The notes beneath the pieces are model-generated. The model saw only the letters and a program-made list of their open reading frames with translations. It did no database searches and had not been told where the DNA came from. The translations under genes were made by a program, and so were the position numbers. Shown piece after piece: positions 1 through 5,403 of a stretch of 6,031 nt of DNA (within the stretch, counting starts at the first letter, position 1; every line of letters starts with the position of its first letter). Origin of the DNA: Victivallaceae bacterium (GTDB lineage Bacteria; Verrucomicrobiota; Lentisphaeria; Victivallales; Victivallaceae); NCBI GenBank assembly GCA_028717165.1, contig JAQUOK010000221.1, positions 1 to 6,031 on the forward strand. Direction: 5' to 3'.

Positions 1-42
1 CCAGTTTTTCTGAAATTTGTTATTTTTCCTTTTTTCCCGCCC

Positions 43-69
43 TTGTTTTTTTCCGGCAACTGCTATATT
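43..69 (+). promoter_or_regulatory. Candidate extended -10 promoter for nrdR
   Basis: TGC followed by TATATT (61-69) makes an extended -10 element. A poor -35-like TTGTTT lies at 43-48 with a short 15-bp spacer, which the extended -10 could compensate. Transcription would start near 76, giving a leader of about 40 nt before the nrdR start. Bases 1-60 are otherwise T-rich with no hairpin that I can see. This is inferred from sequence pattern only. Confidence 0.4.
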
Positions 70-81
70 AAAGCTTGCTTG

Positions 82-105
82 TTTGTTTGTACAAAATCTG
101 TTTGT
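82..105. repeat. TTTGT/ACAAA repeats and palindrome in nrdR leader
   Basis: A perfect 10-bp palindrome TTTGTACAAA occupies 86-95. Additional TTTGT copies lie at 82-86 and 101-105, so the ACAAA at 91-95 also forms an inverted repeat with 101-105 (5-bp spacer). The cluster sits between the candidate -10 and the ribosome-binding site, a usual position for a repressor site. It does not obviously match the published NrdR-box pattern, so autoregulation is only a possibility. Confidence 0.35.
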
Positions 106-115
106 GAAGGAAAAT

Positions 116-562
116 ATGCGTTGTCCCAAGTGCAGTTGTGAAGATGATAAAGTCATCGATTCCCGGTCGGTACAGGAAGGCGCCGGCGTGCGCCGGCGGC
201 GGGAGTGCCTGAATTGCCGGCACCGTTTTACCACCTATGAGGGGATTATCCAGGCCGAGCTGAAAATTATCAAAAAGGATAATATTCGAGAGGATTTCGA
301 CCGGGGCAAACTCCGTCGCGGTATAGAAAACGCCTGTTATAAACGCCCGATCGACCCGGAAGTGATCGATCAGATGCTTGAGAATATTTACAGTTCCATC
401 CCGGAAAAATATGATAAGGAAATTCCCAGTTCCGAGATCGGCAATTATGTCATGCAGGCCCTGAAGGAAGTTGACCATGTCGCCTATGTGCGTTTTGCCT
501 CGGTATACCGCAAGTTCAAGGATGTGGAAGAATTTATCGAAGAGATAAAGGCGCTTAAATAG
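116..562 (+). CDS. nrdR: Transcriptional repressor NrdR
   Basis: NrdR is a zinc-finger, ATP-cone repressor that represses ribonucleotide reductase genes when dATP is high. The 148-residue product is about the usual family length. A zinc ribbon is visible at the N-terminus with CPKC (C3, C6) and CLNC (C31, C34), followed by the family signature HRFTTYE. An ATP-cone spans about residues 48-138, with KKDN, FDRGKL and the closing AYVRFASVYRKF. I chose ATG 116 because the family begins at MRCP and GAAGGA lies 4-5 nt upstream. The open frame extends back to 17, but those 33 extra residues are low-complexity and unlike NrdR. The glycines usual after each CxxC are S7 and R35 here. It is the first gene of a two-gene unit with the next CDS 5 bp downstream. 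Confidence 0.95.
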   Translation: MRCPKCSCEDDKVIDSRSVQEGAGVRRRRECLNCRHRFTTYEGIIQAELKIIKKDNIREDFDRGKLRRGIENACYKRPIDPEVIDQMLENIYSSIPEKYDKEIPSSEIGNYVMQALKEVDHVAYVRFASVYRKFKDVEEFIEEIKALK

Positions 563-567
563 ATATT

Positions 568-1518
568 ATGGTGAAACTGACAGATGATTCCATTATGCTG
601 GTAAGCCCGTCCGGCGAGACCAGTGTTTTTGATCCCGAACGTCTCCAGAGCAGGATTATTCAGAGTTTTCTTGCCGCTGGCGTCAGCGAAAGCTACCTTG
701 CCGACGATATCAGCCTGGCGGTGGAGTTTTCGTTGCGGAAAAGCAGGCGTAAAGAAAAAATTTTCACTTTGTCGGAAATCAATAACAGTGTCGTTCAGAT
801 TCTTAAAGATACCGGATTCCCGGAAACTGCCGCTATCTATATGCGTCATAATGCCTGTTCGCGGTTAACGGTAGATCCGGATTTCAACACCGTCAGGAAG
901 CTTTTGCAGAAAAACATGGCGGTATCCCCCGAACTGCTCGATGAACTTGCCGGTAAAGTCGTTTCCGCAGCGCAGCACCTCAATATAAAAAGCGCCGCGC
1001 CTGAGCTTTTTGTCGAACTTGCCAAACATTATGAGACCGAGGAGTTCGCCGCCGAAGACATCGAACTCGTCAGCCTGGATTCATGGGAGCAGGATAACCA
1101 CTGGCTGGTTTCCGTAAAAACGATCGAGCAGGAACTGCCGGTTTCGGCCCGCGCCTTGATTGACGCCGGAGTTCTCCGTTTAATCGGCGTGAGCAGAATG
1201 TTTCCTGCAATCCGGATATTTTTCATGATAAACGCATTCTGCCGTTTTCACGGCCTGAACGGTCCGCTCACCGAAATGGTTCTGATCCCATATTTATTTG
1301 CCGCCGGGAAAGCGATAGACAGTTGTATTATGACTGCTGAGAGTTTAGCGGAAAAGCGGAATGAACTGCCGATATTCCTGACCATACCGGATATGTCGAG
1401 TTTCGCGGCGCAGATGCTTGACGCTTCGTGGCCGGAAGTGGAAAAGAACTGCCGGGAAATGGTCACGCCGCTGTGCAATTCGCTTTCGCGCCCCTTGTTC
1501 AAACTCAAACTGACCTGA
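568..1518 (+). CDS. ATP-cone-like domain protein of unknown function downstream of nrdR
   Basis: This is a 316-residue, apparently soluble protein with no signal peptide. Residues about 10-95 follow the ATP-cone layout: a short basic/Gly hairpin (PSGETSVFDPERL, 14-26), helices, then FTLSEINNSVVQIL (66-79) and a closing AAIYMRHN (88-95). The usual KRDG is SPSG, so nucleotide binding may be weak or changed. Residues 96-316 match no family I recognise with certainty. The stretch 190-222 (ELPVSARALIDAG...FP) loosely resembles the segment of anaerobic ribonucleotide reductase leading into HIHDL, without those His/Asp residues. The start follows the nrdR stop by 5 bp with no clear Shine-Dalgarno, suggesting translational coupling; GTG 571 or ATG 595 are alternatives. 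Its location suggests a role in deoxynucleotide metabolism or its control, by inference only. Confidence 0.75.
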   Translation: MVKLTDDSIMLVSPSGETSVFDPERLQSRIIQSFLAAGVSESYLADDISLAVEFSLRKSRRKEKIFTLSEINNSVVQILKDTGFPETAAIYMRHNACSRLTVDPDFNTVRKLLQKNMAVSPELLDELAGKVVSAAQHLNIKSAAPELFVELAKHYETEEFAAEDIELVSLDSWEQDNHWLVSVKTIEQELPVSARALIDAGVLRLIGVSRMFPAIRIFFMINAFCRFHGLNGPLTEMVLIPYLFAAGKAIDSCIMTAESLAEKRNELPIFLTIPDMSSFAAQMLDASWPEVEKNCREMVTPLCNSLSRPLFKLKLT

Positions 1519-1525
1519 ACGGAAA

Positions 1526-1909
1526 TCAGCTTCCGAAGCAGGTTTGCAGGAGAAGCATTATTCCGCTGATATAGGCCGGGGCGACGAAAATTACCGCGGC
1601 TATCCGCGCCATTTCCAGCTCGTTTTCGGTATGTTCAAAACCGGGAGGGCAAATCCAGTCATCCTTGCCCCAGACTGTCATATAGATATCCGTTATTACC
1701 AGCGGAACGATCAGGAGACAGAACCATATGTTTATCCCGTCGGCCCAGCCGGGGGTGAAATAAATAAGCGTTACGGCGCTTAAATAGGCGGCGGCGATAA
1801 TTTCGTAAATTAGTAATGCTGTACTGGCTTTGGCGCGAACCCACAATACACTGTTAATCAGGATGCTGACAAAAAATATCAGCAGATATCCGTACATCAA
1901 ATAACGCAT
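1526..1909 (-). CDS. Small four-helix integral membrane protein, unknown function
   Basis: This 127-residue hydrophobic protein has four predicted transmembrane helices, near residues 4-24, 31-52, 58-80 and 100-121. A hydrophilic loop between helices 3 and 4 (about 81-99: GKDDW, then CPPGF, then an acidic ENELE) is its only sizeable soluble part. I recognise no family. The open frame can begin at GTG 1915, but AAGGTG (1918-1913 on this strand) sits 5 nt before ATG 1909 and is a better Shine-Dalgarno, so I prefer the ATG. It lies 25 bp downstream of the Ser/Thr kinase gene on the same strand, so the two are probably cotranscribed. The kinase has no membrane segment, and a membrane partner or substrate is a reasonable but untested idea. 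Its 3' end converges on the ATP-cone gene with a 7-bp gap. Confidence 0.7.
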   Translation of the reverse strand: MRYLMYGYLLIFFVSILINSVLWVRAKASTALLIYEIIAAAYLSAVTLIYFTPGWADGINIWFCLLIVPLVITDIYMTVWGKDDWICPPGFEHTENELEMARIAAVIFVAPAYISGIMLLLQTCFGS

Positions 1910-1934
1910 AAACACCTTGCCGCCGGTTAAAATT

Positions 1935-3032
1935 TTATTTTTGCGTACCCGATGCGAGGAGCTCTTCCGCGTTCATCGGGCGGGTTTTCGACAATCTGCC
2001 GGGATCAGATTCCGGATCGAAATTCCCGGGTATCTTCAGGGTTTTGAGAATCTCTTCTTCTCCGCCGGAAAACCCGTTGCCGCCATTCCTCCGATATTCC
2101 GGTTTGCCTTCGAAAAGCGCCGGCATTTCATGCCGCATGTATTTGGCCAGGGTTACAATAGTGGGTACATTGCCCCTGCGCAAGATGTATTGTTCAAGTT
2201 TTTTCATGGTTTTGGCGGTACTGGGATAGCGTTTATCAGGGTCGGTCGCCAGCATGCAGCGCAAAACGGCAAGCAGTTCCTCATCCAGGTCTTTCGGCAG
2301 GAGTTCCCAGTCAATGTAATTCTGCTGCGCCTGCAAGATGATTTCGTGCGGGTGGACATTCAGGTGACGGCACGGTTTCCCGCCGCTGAGCATGTTGAAC
2401 AGAACCACGCCCAAAGAGTAGATGTCCGAACGGAAGTCCAGCGACTGTTTCTTTACCTGTTCGGGGGACATGAAAGGCAGCTTGCCGGAATATGAATTGC
2501 GTTCTTTGACCGTTACTGCCCGCGCCACTCCGAAGTCGGTCAGCTTGACGACGCCTTCGGTGTTTATGAGAATATTGTGCGAACATACGTCGCAGTGCAC
2601 GATATTCAGAGGCCGGCCGTCGCAACCGTAACGGCTGTGGGCGTATGCCAGCGCCCTGGCGACGCTCATGGCGATGAAAACCGCCAGTTTCACCGGAAGT
2701 CTGGTTTTGGCGACGCGGAGAAACTCCAAAAAGTCATGGAGAGTAATCCCGTCGACATATTCCAGGACAAAGTAATACTCATCCATATATCTGTCCAGCT
2801 GATATATCTGGACGATATTTTCATGGATCAGGTTTGCGACCAGTTTCGCCTCGTCGATGAAACGGTTAATGAATCTTTTATCTTTGGAATAGCAGTTCAG
2901 GAGCGTTTTTATCGCGACAACTTTTTCAAAACCGTTTGCCCCTTTCATCAGGGCTTTGAAAACGGCGCCCATGCCGCCTTCCGCGATAACCTCCAGGATT
3001 TCGTATTCCATGCGGCCGATTATCTTCTTCAT
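1935..3032 (-). CDS. Hanks-type Ser/Thr protein kinase with non-canonical catalytic loop
   Basis: This is a 365-residue eukaryotic-like protein kinase. The glycine loop is AEGGMGAVFKA (17-27), the ATP-anchoring lysine K42 is in VAIK, and the helix-C glutamate is E61. The catalytic loop is HCDVCSHN (146-153) with base D148 and N153, followed by DFG (166-168) and the activation-segment end SPE (189-191). Arg of the HRD motif and Lys of the usual DLKPxN are both Cys, although D148, N153 and D166 remain, so activity is plausible. The kinase domain ends near 285. The remaining ~80 residues are polar, with no transmembrane helix, PASTA or other sensory domain visible. GAGGTG lies 4 nt before the ATG, which fixes the start. 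It is followed by the small membrane protein gene. Confidence 0.93.
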   Translation of the reverse strand: MKKIIGRMEYEILEVIAEGGMGAVFKALMKGANGFEKVVAIKTLLNCYSKDKRFINRFIDEAKLVANLIHENIVQIYQLDRYMDEYYFVLEYVDGITLHDFLEFLRVAKTRLPVKLAVFIAMSVARALAYAHSRYGCDGRPLNIVHCDVCSHNILINTEGVVKLTDFGVARAVTVKERNSYSGKLPFMSPEQVKKQSLDFRSDIYSLGVVLFNMLSGGKPCRHLNVHPHEIILQAQQNYIDWELLPKDLDEELLAVLRCMLATDPDKRYPSTAKTMKKLEQYILRRGNVPTIVTLAKYMRHEMPALFEGKPEYRRNGGNGFSGGEEEILKTLKIPGNFDPESDPGRLSKTRPMNAEELLASGTQK

Positions 3033-3068
3033 TTTTCACCTCAAGCAAATTTCCCAAATAATATTATA
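3033..3068 (-). promoter_or_regulatory. Candidate -10 element and ribosome-binding site of the kinase gene
   Basis: On the minus strand a perfect TATAAT (+ coordinates 3063-3068) lies upstream of the kinase, with no good -35 at 16-18 bp. Transcription would start near 3056, about 24 nt before the ATG. The Shine-Dalgarno GAGGTG is at 3037-3042. The surrounding DNA is very A/T rich. Confidence 0.4.
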
Positions 3069-3127
3069 ATGTGTAAAGTGAAAAATAGTTATACTTATTA
3101 CTCTTTTTCAAAAATTTTGAGGTGAAA
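3034..3127. repeat. 11-bp inverted repeat that includes the kinase Shine-Dalgarno
   Basis: TTTCACCTCAA at 3034-3044 and its exact reverse complement TTGAGGTGAAA at 3117-3127 are separated by 72 bp. The proximal arm contains the kinase ribosome-binding site, so in a minus-strand RNA starting upstream of 3127 the distal arm could pair with it. A second, overlapping palindrome (TCAAAA-A-TTTTGA) lies at 3108-3120. The pairing is seen in the sequence; any function is inference. Confidence 0.55.
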
Positions 3128-3156
3128 TAAATATTCGGCAAGTGGAAAAAAGAATT

Positions 3157-3192
3157 AAAAAACACCCCCGCCGGCCGAAGCCGACGAGGGCG
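3157..3192 (-). terminator. Rho-independent terminator of gdhA
   Basis: On the minus strand a 13-bp stem (arms 3180-3192 and 3163-3175, with three G-U pairs) closes on a UUCG tetraloop flanked by C and G. Six U follow directly (A3157-A3162 on the plus strand). It begins 17 bp after the gdhA stop codon, exactly where that gene's terminator should be. It also insulates the kinase promoter from gdhA transcription. Confidence 0.93.
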
Positions 3193-3209
3193 GAGAAGCA
3201 CTCTGTATT

Positions 3210-4553
3210 TTATACTCCCAGTTCAATCATGGCATCCGCCACTTTGCGGAAACCGGCGACGTTGGCGCCGAGGACGTAATTATCGTGATCGCCGAATTCC
3301 TCCGCGGCATCCCGGCAGGCGCTGTGAATACAGGACATGATCCCGCGCAATTTATGGTCCACTTCTTCGGATGTCCAGTTCAGGCGCATGGCGTTCTGGG
3401 TCATTTCAAGGCCGGAAGTCGCAACGCCGCCGGCGTTGGCCGCTTTACCCGGACCGAACAGAACATTGTTCGCCAGCAGGTATTCGACGGCGTCCGGGGT
3501 TGTCGGCATGTTCGCACCCTCAGAAACGCATATGCAGCCGCCTTTTACCAGGGCTTCGGCATCTTTCAGGTCAAGTTCGTTTTCCGTCGCGCTCGGCAGA
3601 GCGGCGTCGGCTTTTGCCAGCCGCCACGGCTTTTGCCCTTCAAAATATTTCAGGTCGCTGAATTTTGCCGCCGCTTCCTTAATGCGTTTGCGTTGAACAT
3701 TTTTCAGGTCCATAATGAATTCGAGTTTTTCATGGGTCAGGCCTTCTTCGCACAGGATAGTACCGTTTGAGTCGGACATGGTAATGACTTTGCCGCCTTC
3801 ATTTATAATTTTCCACGCAGTATACTGGGCGACGTTACCCGAACCTGAAATCATAACCCGGCGGTTGTCGAAATCCGTGCGGCGGGTTTTCAGCATCTCA
3901 ATGGCAAAATATACATTACCGTATCCGGTAGCTTCGGGACGGATCAGGCTGCCGCCGTAATTCAGGCTTTTCCCGGTAAGGACGCTTTCATGCGCATTCC
4001 TGATCTTTTTGTACATACCGTAAAGATAGCCTATTTCCCTGGCCCCGACGCCGATGTCGCCGGCGGGAACGTCGGTATCAGGCCCGATATGCCGCTGCAG
4101 CTCACGCATGAAACTCTGGCAGAAATTCATCACTTCAATATCGCTTTTGCCTTTCGGGTCGAAATTGCTGCCGCCTTTGCCGCCGCCCATCGGGAGGGTA
4201 GTCAGGCTGTTTTTGAAAATCTGTTCGAACCCGAGGAATTTCAGTATACTCAAATTTACGGAAGGATGGAAACGCAAACCGCCTTTATAAGGGCCGATGG
4301 CGCTGTTGAACTGGATACGGTAACCGCGGTTTAGCTGGATTTGTCCTTTGGCGTCAACCCACGGCACCTGGAACAGAATTACCCGTTCCGGAACGGCCAT
4401 GCGTTCCAGAATGCGGTATTTTTCATATTTGGCATTACTGTCAAGCAGCGGACCCAGAGAATCAAAAACCTCAAAAACGCTCTGCAAAAATTCCTTTTCC
4501 CACGGCGATTCTTTTTTCAAGCCTTCATAAACCAGTTTCGCGTAATTATTCAT
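3210..4553 (-). CDS. gdhA: NADP-specific glutamate dehydrogenase
   Basis: The enzyme makes L-glutamate from 2-oxoglutarate and ammonium with NADPH in the cytosol. The 447 residues equal the length of the Escherichia coli enzyme and of the hexameric family in general. The Glu-binding and catalytic lysines K90 (GPYKGG), K114 and K126 (PMGGGKGG) and catalytic D166 (VPAGDIGVG) are all in place. The Rossmann dinucleotide fold shows GSGNVA (237-242), and the C-terminal substrate-binding NAGGVATSGLEM is intact. SDSNG after the second strand fits the NADP-type branch. The start ATG 4553 is preceded by GGCGGAAG about 3-8 nt upstream. It is a single-gene unit with a strong terminator after it and 303 bp before it, pointing to its own regulation. 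No damage is seen. Confidence 0.97.
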   Translation of the reverse strand: MNNYAKLVYEGLKKESPWEKEFLQSVFEVFDSLGPLLDSNAKYEKYRILERMAVPERVILFQVPWVDAKGQIQLNRGYRIQFNSAIGPYKGGLRFHPSVNLSILKFLGFEQIFKNSLTTLPMGGGKGGSNFDPKGKSDIEVMNFCQSFMRELQRHIGPDTDVPAGDIGVGAREIGYLYGMYKKIRNAHESVLTGKSLNYGGSLIRPEATGYGNVYFAIEMLKTRRTDFDNRRVMISGSGNVAQYTAWKIINEGGKVITMSDSNGTILCEEGLTHEKLEFIMDLKNVQRKRIKEAAAKFSDLKYFEGQKPWRLAKADAALPSATENELDLKDAEALVKGGCICVSEGANMPTTPDAVEYLLANNVLFGPGKAANAGGVATSGLEMTQNAMRLNWTSEEVDHKLRGIMSCIHSACRDAAEEFGDHDNYVLGANVAGFRKVADAMIELGV

Positions 4554-4626
4554 CTACTTCCGCCTTTTGAGTTGTCCAATCAATTGGTTTCAAGTTAAGC
4601 CGTTCGAGCTGGAAACTAAGGAAAAG

Positions 4627-4638
4627 TACAAAAATGTA
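4627..4638. promoter_or_regulatory. Dyad TACA-N4-TGTA, copy 1
   Basis: TACA AAAA TGTA is a palindrome with a 4-bp spacer, about 74 bp before the gdhA start. Its centre is 17 bp from copy 2. It is a likely binding site for a dimeric regulator, identity unknown. Confidence 0.45.
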
Positions 4639-4641
4639 AGT

Positions 4642-4657
4642 AATACATAAATGTATT
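4642..4657. promoter_or_regulatory. Dyad AATACA-N4-TGTATT, copy 2
   Basis: AATACA TAAA TGTATT has perfect 6-bp arms and the same 4-bp spacer as copies 1 and 3. This is the longest of the three palindromes. Confidence 0.5.
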
Positions 4658-4679
4658 TTTTCCTTGCCGGTAAGCCATA

Positions 4680-4707
4680 CCTATAACACGGTTTGGGGAA
4701 AAAACAA
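4680..4707 (-). promoter_or_regulatory. Weak candidate promoter for gdhA
   Basis: On the minus strand TTGTTT (4702-4707) and TATAGG (4680-4685) are separated by 16 bp, with T-rich DNA upstream. Both hexamers are poor matches to the consensus. If real, dyads 1 and 2 would lie downstream of the start site and dyad 3 upstream. No better sigma-70 pair was found, and no correctly spaced sigma-54 (GG-N10-GC) pair. Confidence 0.22.
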
Positions 4708-4744
4708 ATAAAAAAAGAAAGAAATTATTACGTTTTTGGAACGG

Positions 4745-4758
4745 TTACATTTTTGTAA
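4745..4758. promoter_or_regulatory. Dyad TTACA-N4-TGTAA, copy 3
   Basis: TTACA TTTT TGTAA has 5-bp perfect arms and the same 4-bp spacer. Its core (TACATTTTTGTA) is the reverse complement of copy 1. It lies 102 bp centre to centre from copy 2, close to the preceding unit's terminator. Confidence 0.48.
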
Positions 4759-4780
4759 GTCTTCAAGGGTGAGCGAGTGT

Positions 4781-4820
4781 AAAAAAACAGCCGCAACGAC
4801 AAATATGTCGCGGCGGTTTT
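4781..4820 (-). terminator. Terminator of the ung / 173-residue protein unit
   Basis: On the minus strand CCGCCGCGAC and GTCGTTGCGG form a 10-bp stem with one mismatch and one G-U pair around a 6-nt loop. It is followed by CTG and then a run of seven U (A781-787 region, 4781-4787). On the plus strand the same hairpin is followed by five T, so it could act in both directions. It starts 37 bp after the stop codon of the 173-residue protein gene. Confidence 0.8.
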
Positions 4821-4856
4821 TCAAAATTACGGTCAGGGGAATATCGAGGAAACTTT

Positions 4857-5378
4857 TTATTCGAATTTGAAGCCGAGCTGCTCAAGGTATTCGATAGTAT
4901 GATTGACGGTAATCCGCCATGTCCATTTGAGGGCCTCAAACAGGGGCAGGATGGGGTCTATATTATTTTCAGCGCATAACCCGGCGTTTTGCGAACTCCA
5001 CTTGCCGAAGGCGTCAGCCAGATCCGCCGGCAGGTTAACGGTTTTGAAATACTGCAGCAGCCTTTCGTCATTATACATCGGCACTTTGCCGTCGAACATG
5101 CCATGAGCGTCGAAGGTAAATTCCTGGCCGTTGTACCAGGTGGTGACGGCTTCTCCCGCCTTGGCAAAAATATAAGTAAAAAGCGAAACGATCTCATCGG
5201 CCGACAGGATGCGTTCCTTTTGGTAGGAGAGGTATTTTTCGACTTCTTTAAACATGAACAGGAAAATGTTTTTTTCCCAGTCCGCCAACTGTTCAATGAC
5301 CGCCAGAGGCCCGGTGACGTAACCGTCTTCCTTCGCTCTGGCGATCATTATTCCGGCTATTTGTTGACTCAGTTCCAT
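4857..5378 (-). CDS. Conserved-looking hypothetical protein downstream of ung
   Basis: This is a 173-residue protein that I do not recognise. It has no signal peptide and no membrane helix. It appears mostly helical and acidic, with many aromatic residues (YNGQEFTF near 82-89; KWTWRITVNHTIEYL in the last ~25). A single Cys is in AGLCAENN. Coding is supported by a long uninterrupted frame between ung and a terminator on the same strand. The ATG at 5378 has no Shine-Dalgarno: the 25 bp between it and the ung stop consist almost wholly of a heptanucleotide repeat, so translation may depend on coupling to ung. M11 is a possible later start but is also weakly supported. Cotranscription with ung does not by itself imply a repair role. 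Confidence 0.75.
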   Translation of the reverse strand: MELSQQIAGIMIARAKEDGYVTGPLAVIEQLADWEKNIFLFMFKEVEKYLSYQKERILSADEIVSLFTYIFAKAGEAVTTWYNGQEFTFDAHGMFDGKVPMYNDERLLQYFKTVNLPADLADAFGKWSSQNAGLCAENNIDPILPLFEALKWTWRITVNHTIEYLEQLGFKFE

Positions 5379-5380
5379 TT

Positions 5381-5403
5381 TTATCAGTTATCAGTTATCA
5401 GTT
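5381..5403. repeat. Three-unit heptanucleotide tandem repeat (ATCAGTT)
   Basis: Three perfect ATCAGTT units occupy 5383-5403, plus two leading T that continue the period. The repeat exactly fills the gap between ung and the next gene. Read on the coding (minus) strand as AACTGAT units, it places stop codons in all three frames because 7 is not a multiple of 3. Similar short tandem heptamers are known in intergenic regions of several bacteria. Confidence 0.9.

Larger units (their letters stand above)
4554..4780. promoter_or_regulatory. Regulatory region upstream of gdhA
   Basis: This is a gene-free, A/T-rich stretch between gdhA and the terminator of the preceding unit. It holds three TACA-N4-TGTA dyads (listed separately), a purine-rich tract at 4695-4726 and a small CCAAT-CA-ATTGG palindrome at 4576-4587 that would lie in the gdhA leader. 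I found no convincing open reading frame or structured RNA. A leader of up to ~100 nt is likely, depending on where transcription starts. Confidence 0.55.

Noticed and set aside
17..115. 33-residue N-terminal extension of NrdR
   Set aside because: It is translated from T-rich leader DNA, contains the candidate promoter and palindrome, and is absent from the family. ATG 116 has a good ribosome-binding site.
1520..1535. Hairpin CGGAA/TTCCG between the convergent genes as a terminator
   Set aside because: It has only a 5-bp stem with a 6-nt loop and no T-run on either side.
1910..1915. GTG start two codons upstream for the small membrane protein
   Set aside because: The GTG overlaps AAGGTG, which is properly spaced as the Shine-Dalgarno of ATG 1909. 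It has no comparable site of its own.
1917..3125. Long plus-strand open frames opposite the kinase (1917-2495, 2577-3125)
   Set aside because: The kinase motifs on the minus strand are unambiguous. These frames have no recognisable protein features and are shadows.
3285..4334. Plus-strand open frames opposite gdhA
   Set aside because: They are shadows of a full-length, fully conserved glutamate dehydrogenase, and their composition reflects antisense codons.
4627..4655. CopY/BlaI-type operators (TACA-N2-TGTA) near gdhA
   Set aside because: All three dyads have a 4-bp spacer, not 2 bp, and no such regulator gene is in the window.
4664..4679. Sigma-54 promoter for gdhA (TGG...GGCAAGG on the minus strand)
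   Set aside because: The GG and GC dinucleotides are about 3 bp too close for a -24/-12 promoter and the -12 sequence does not match TTGC.
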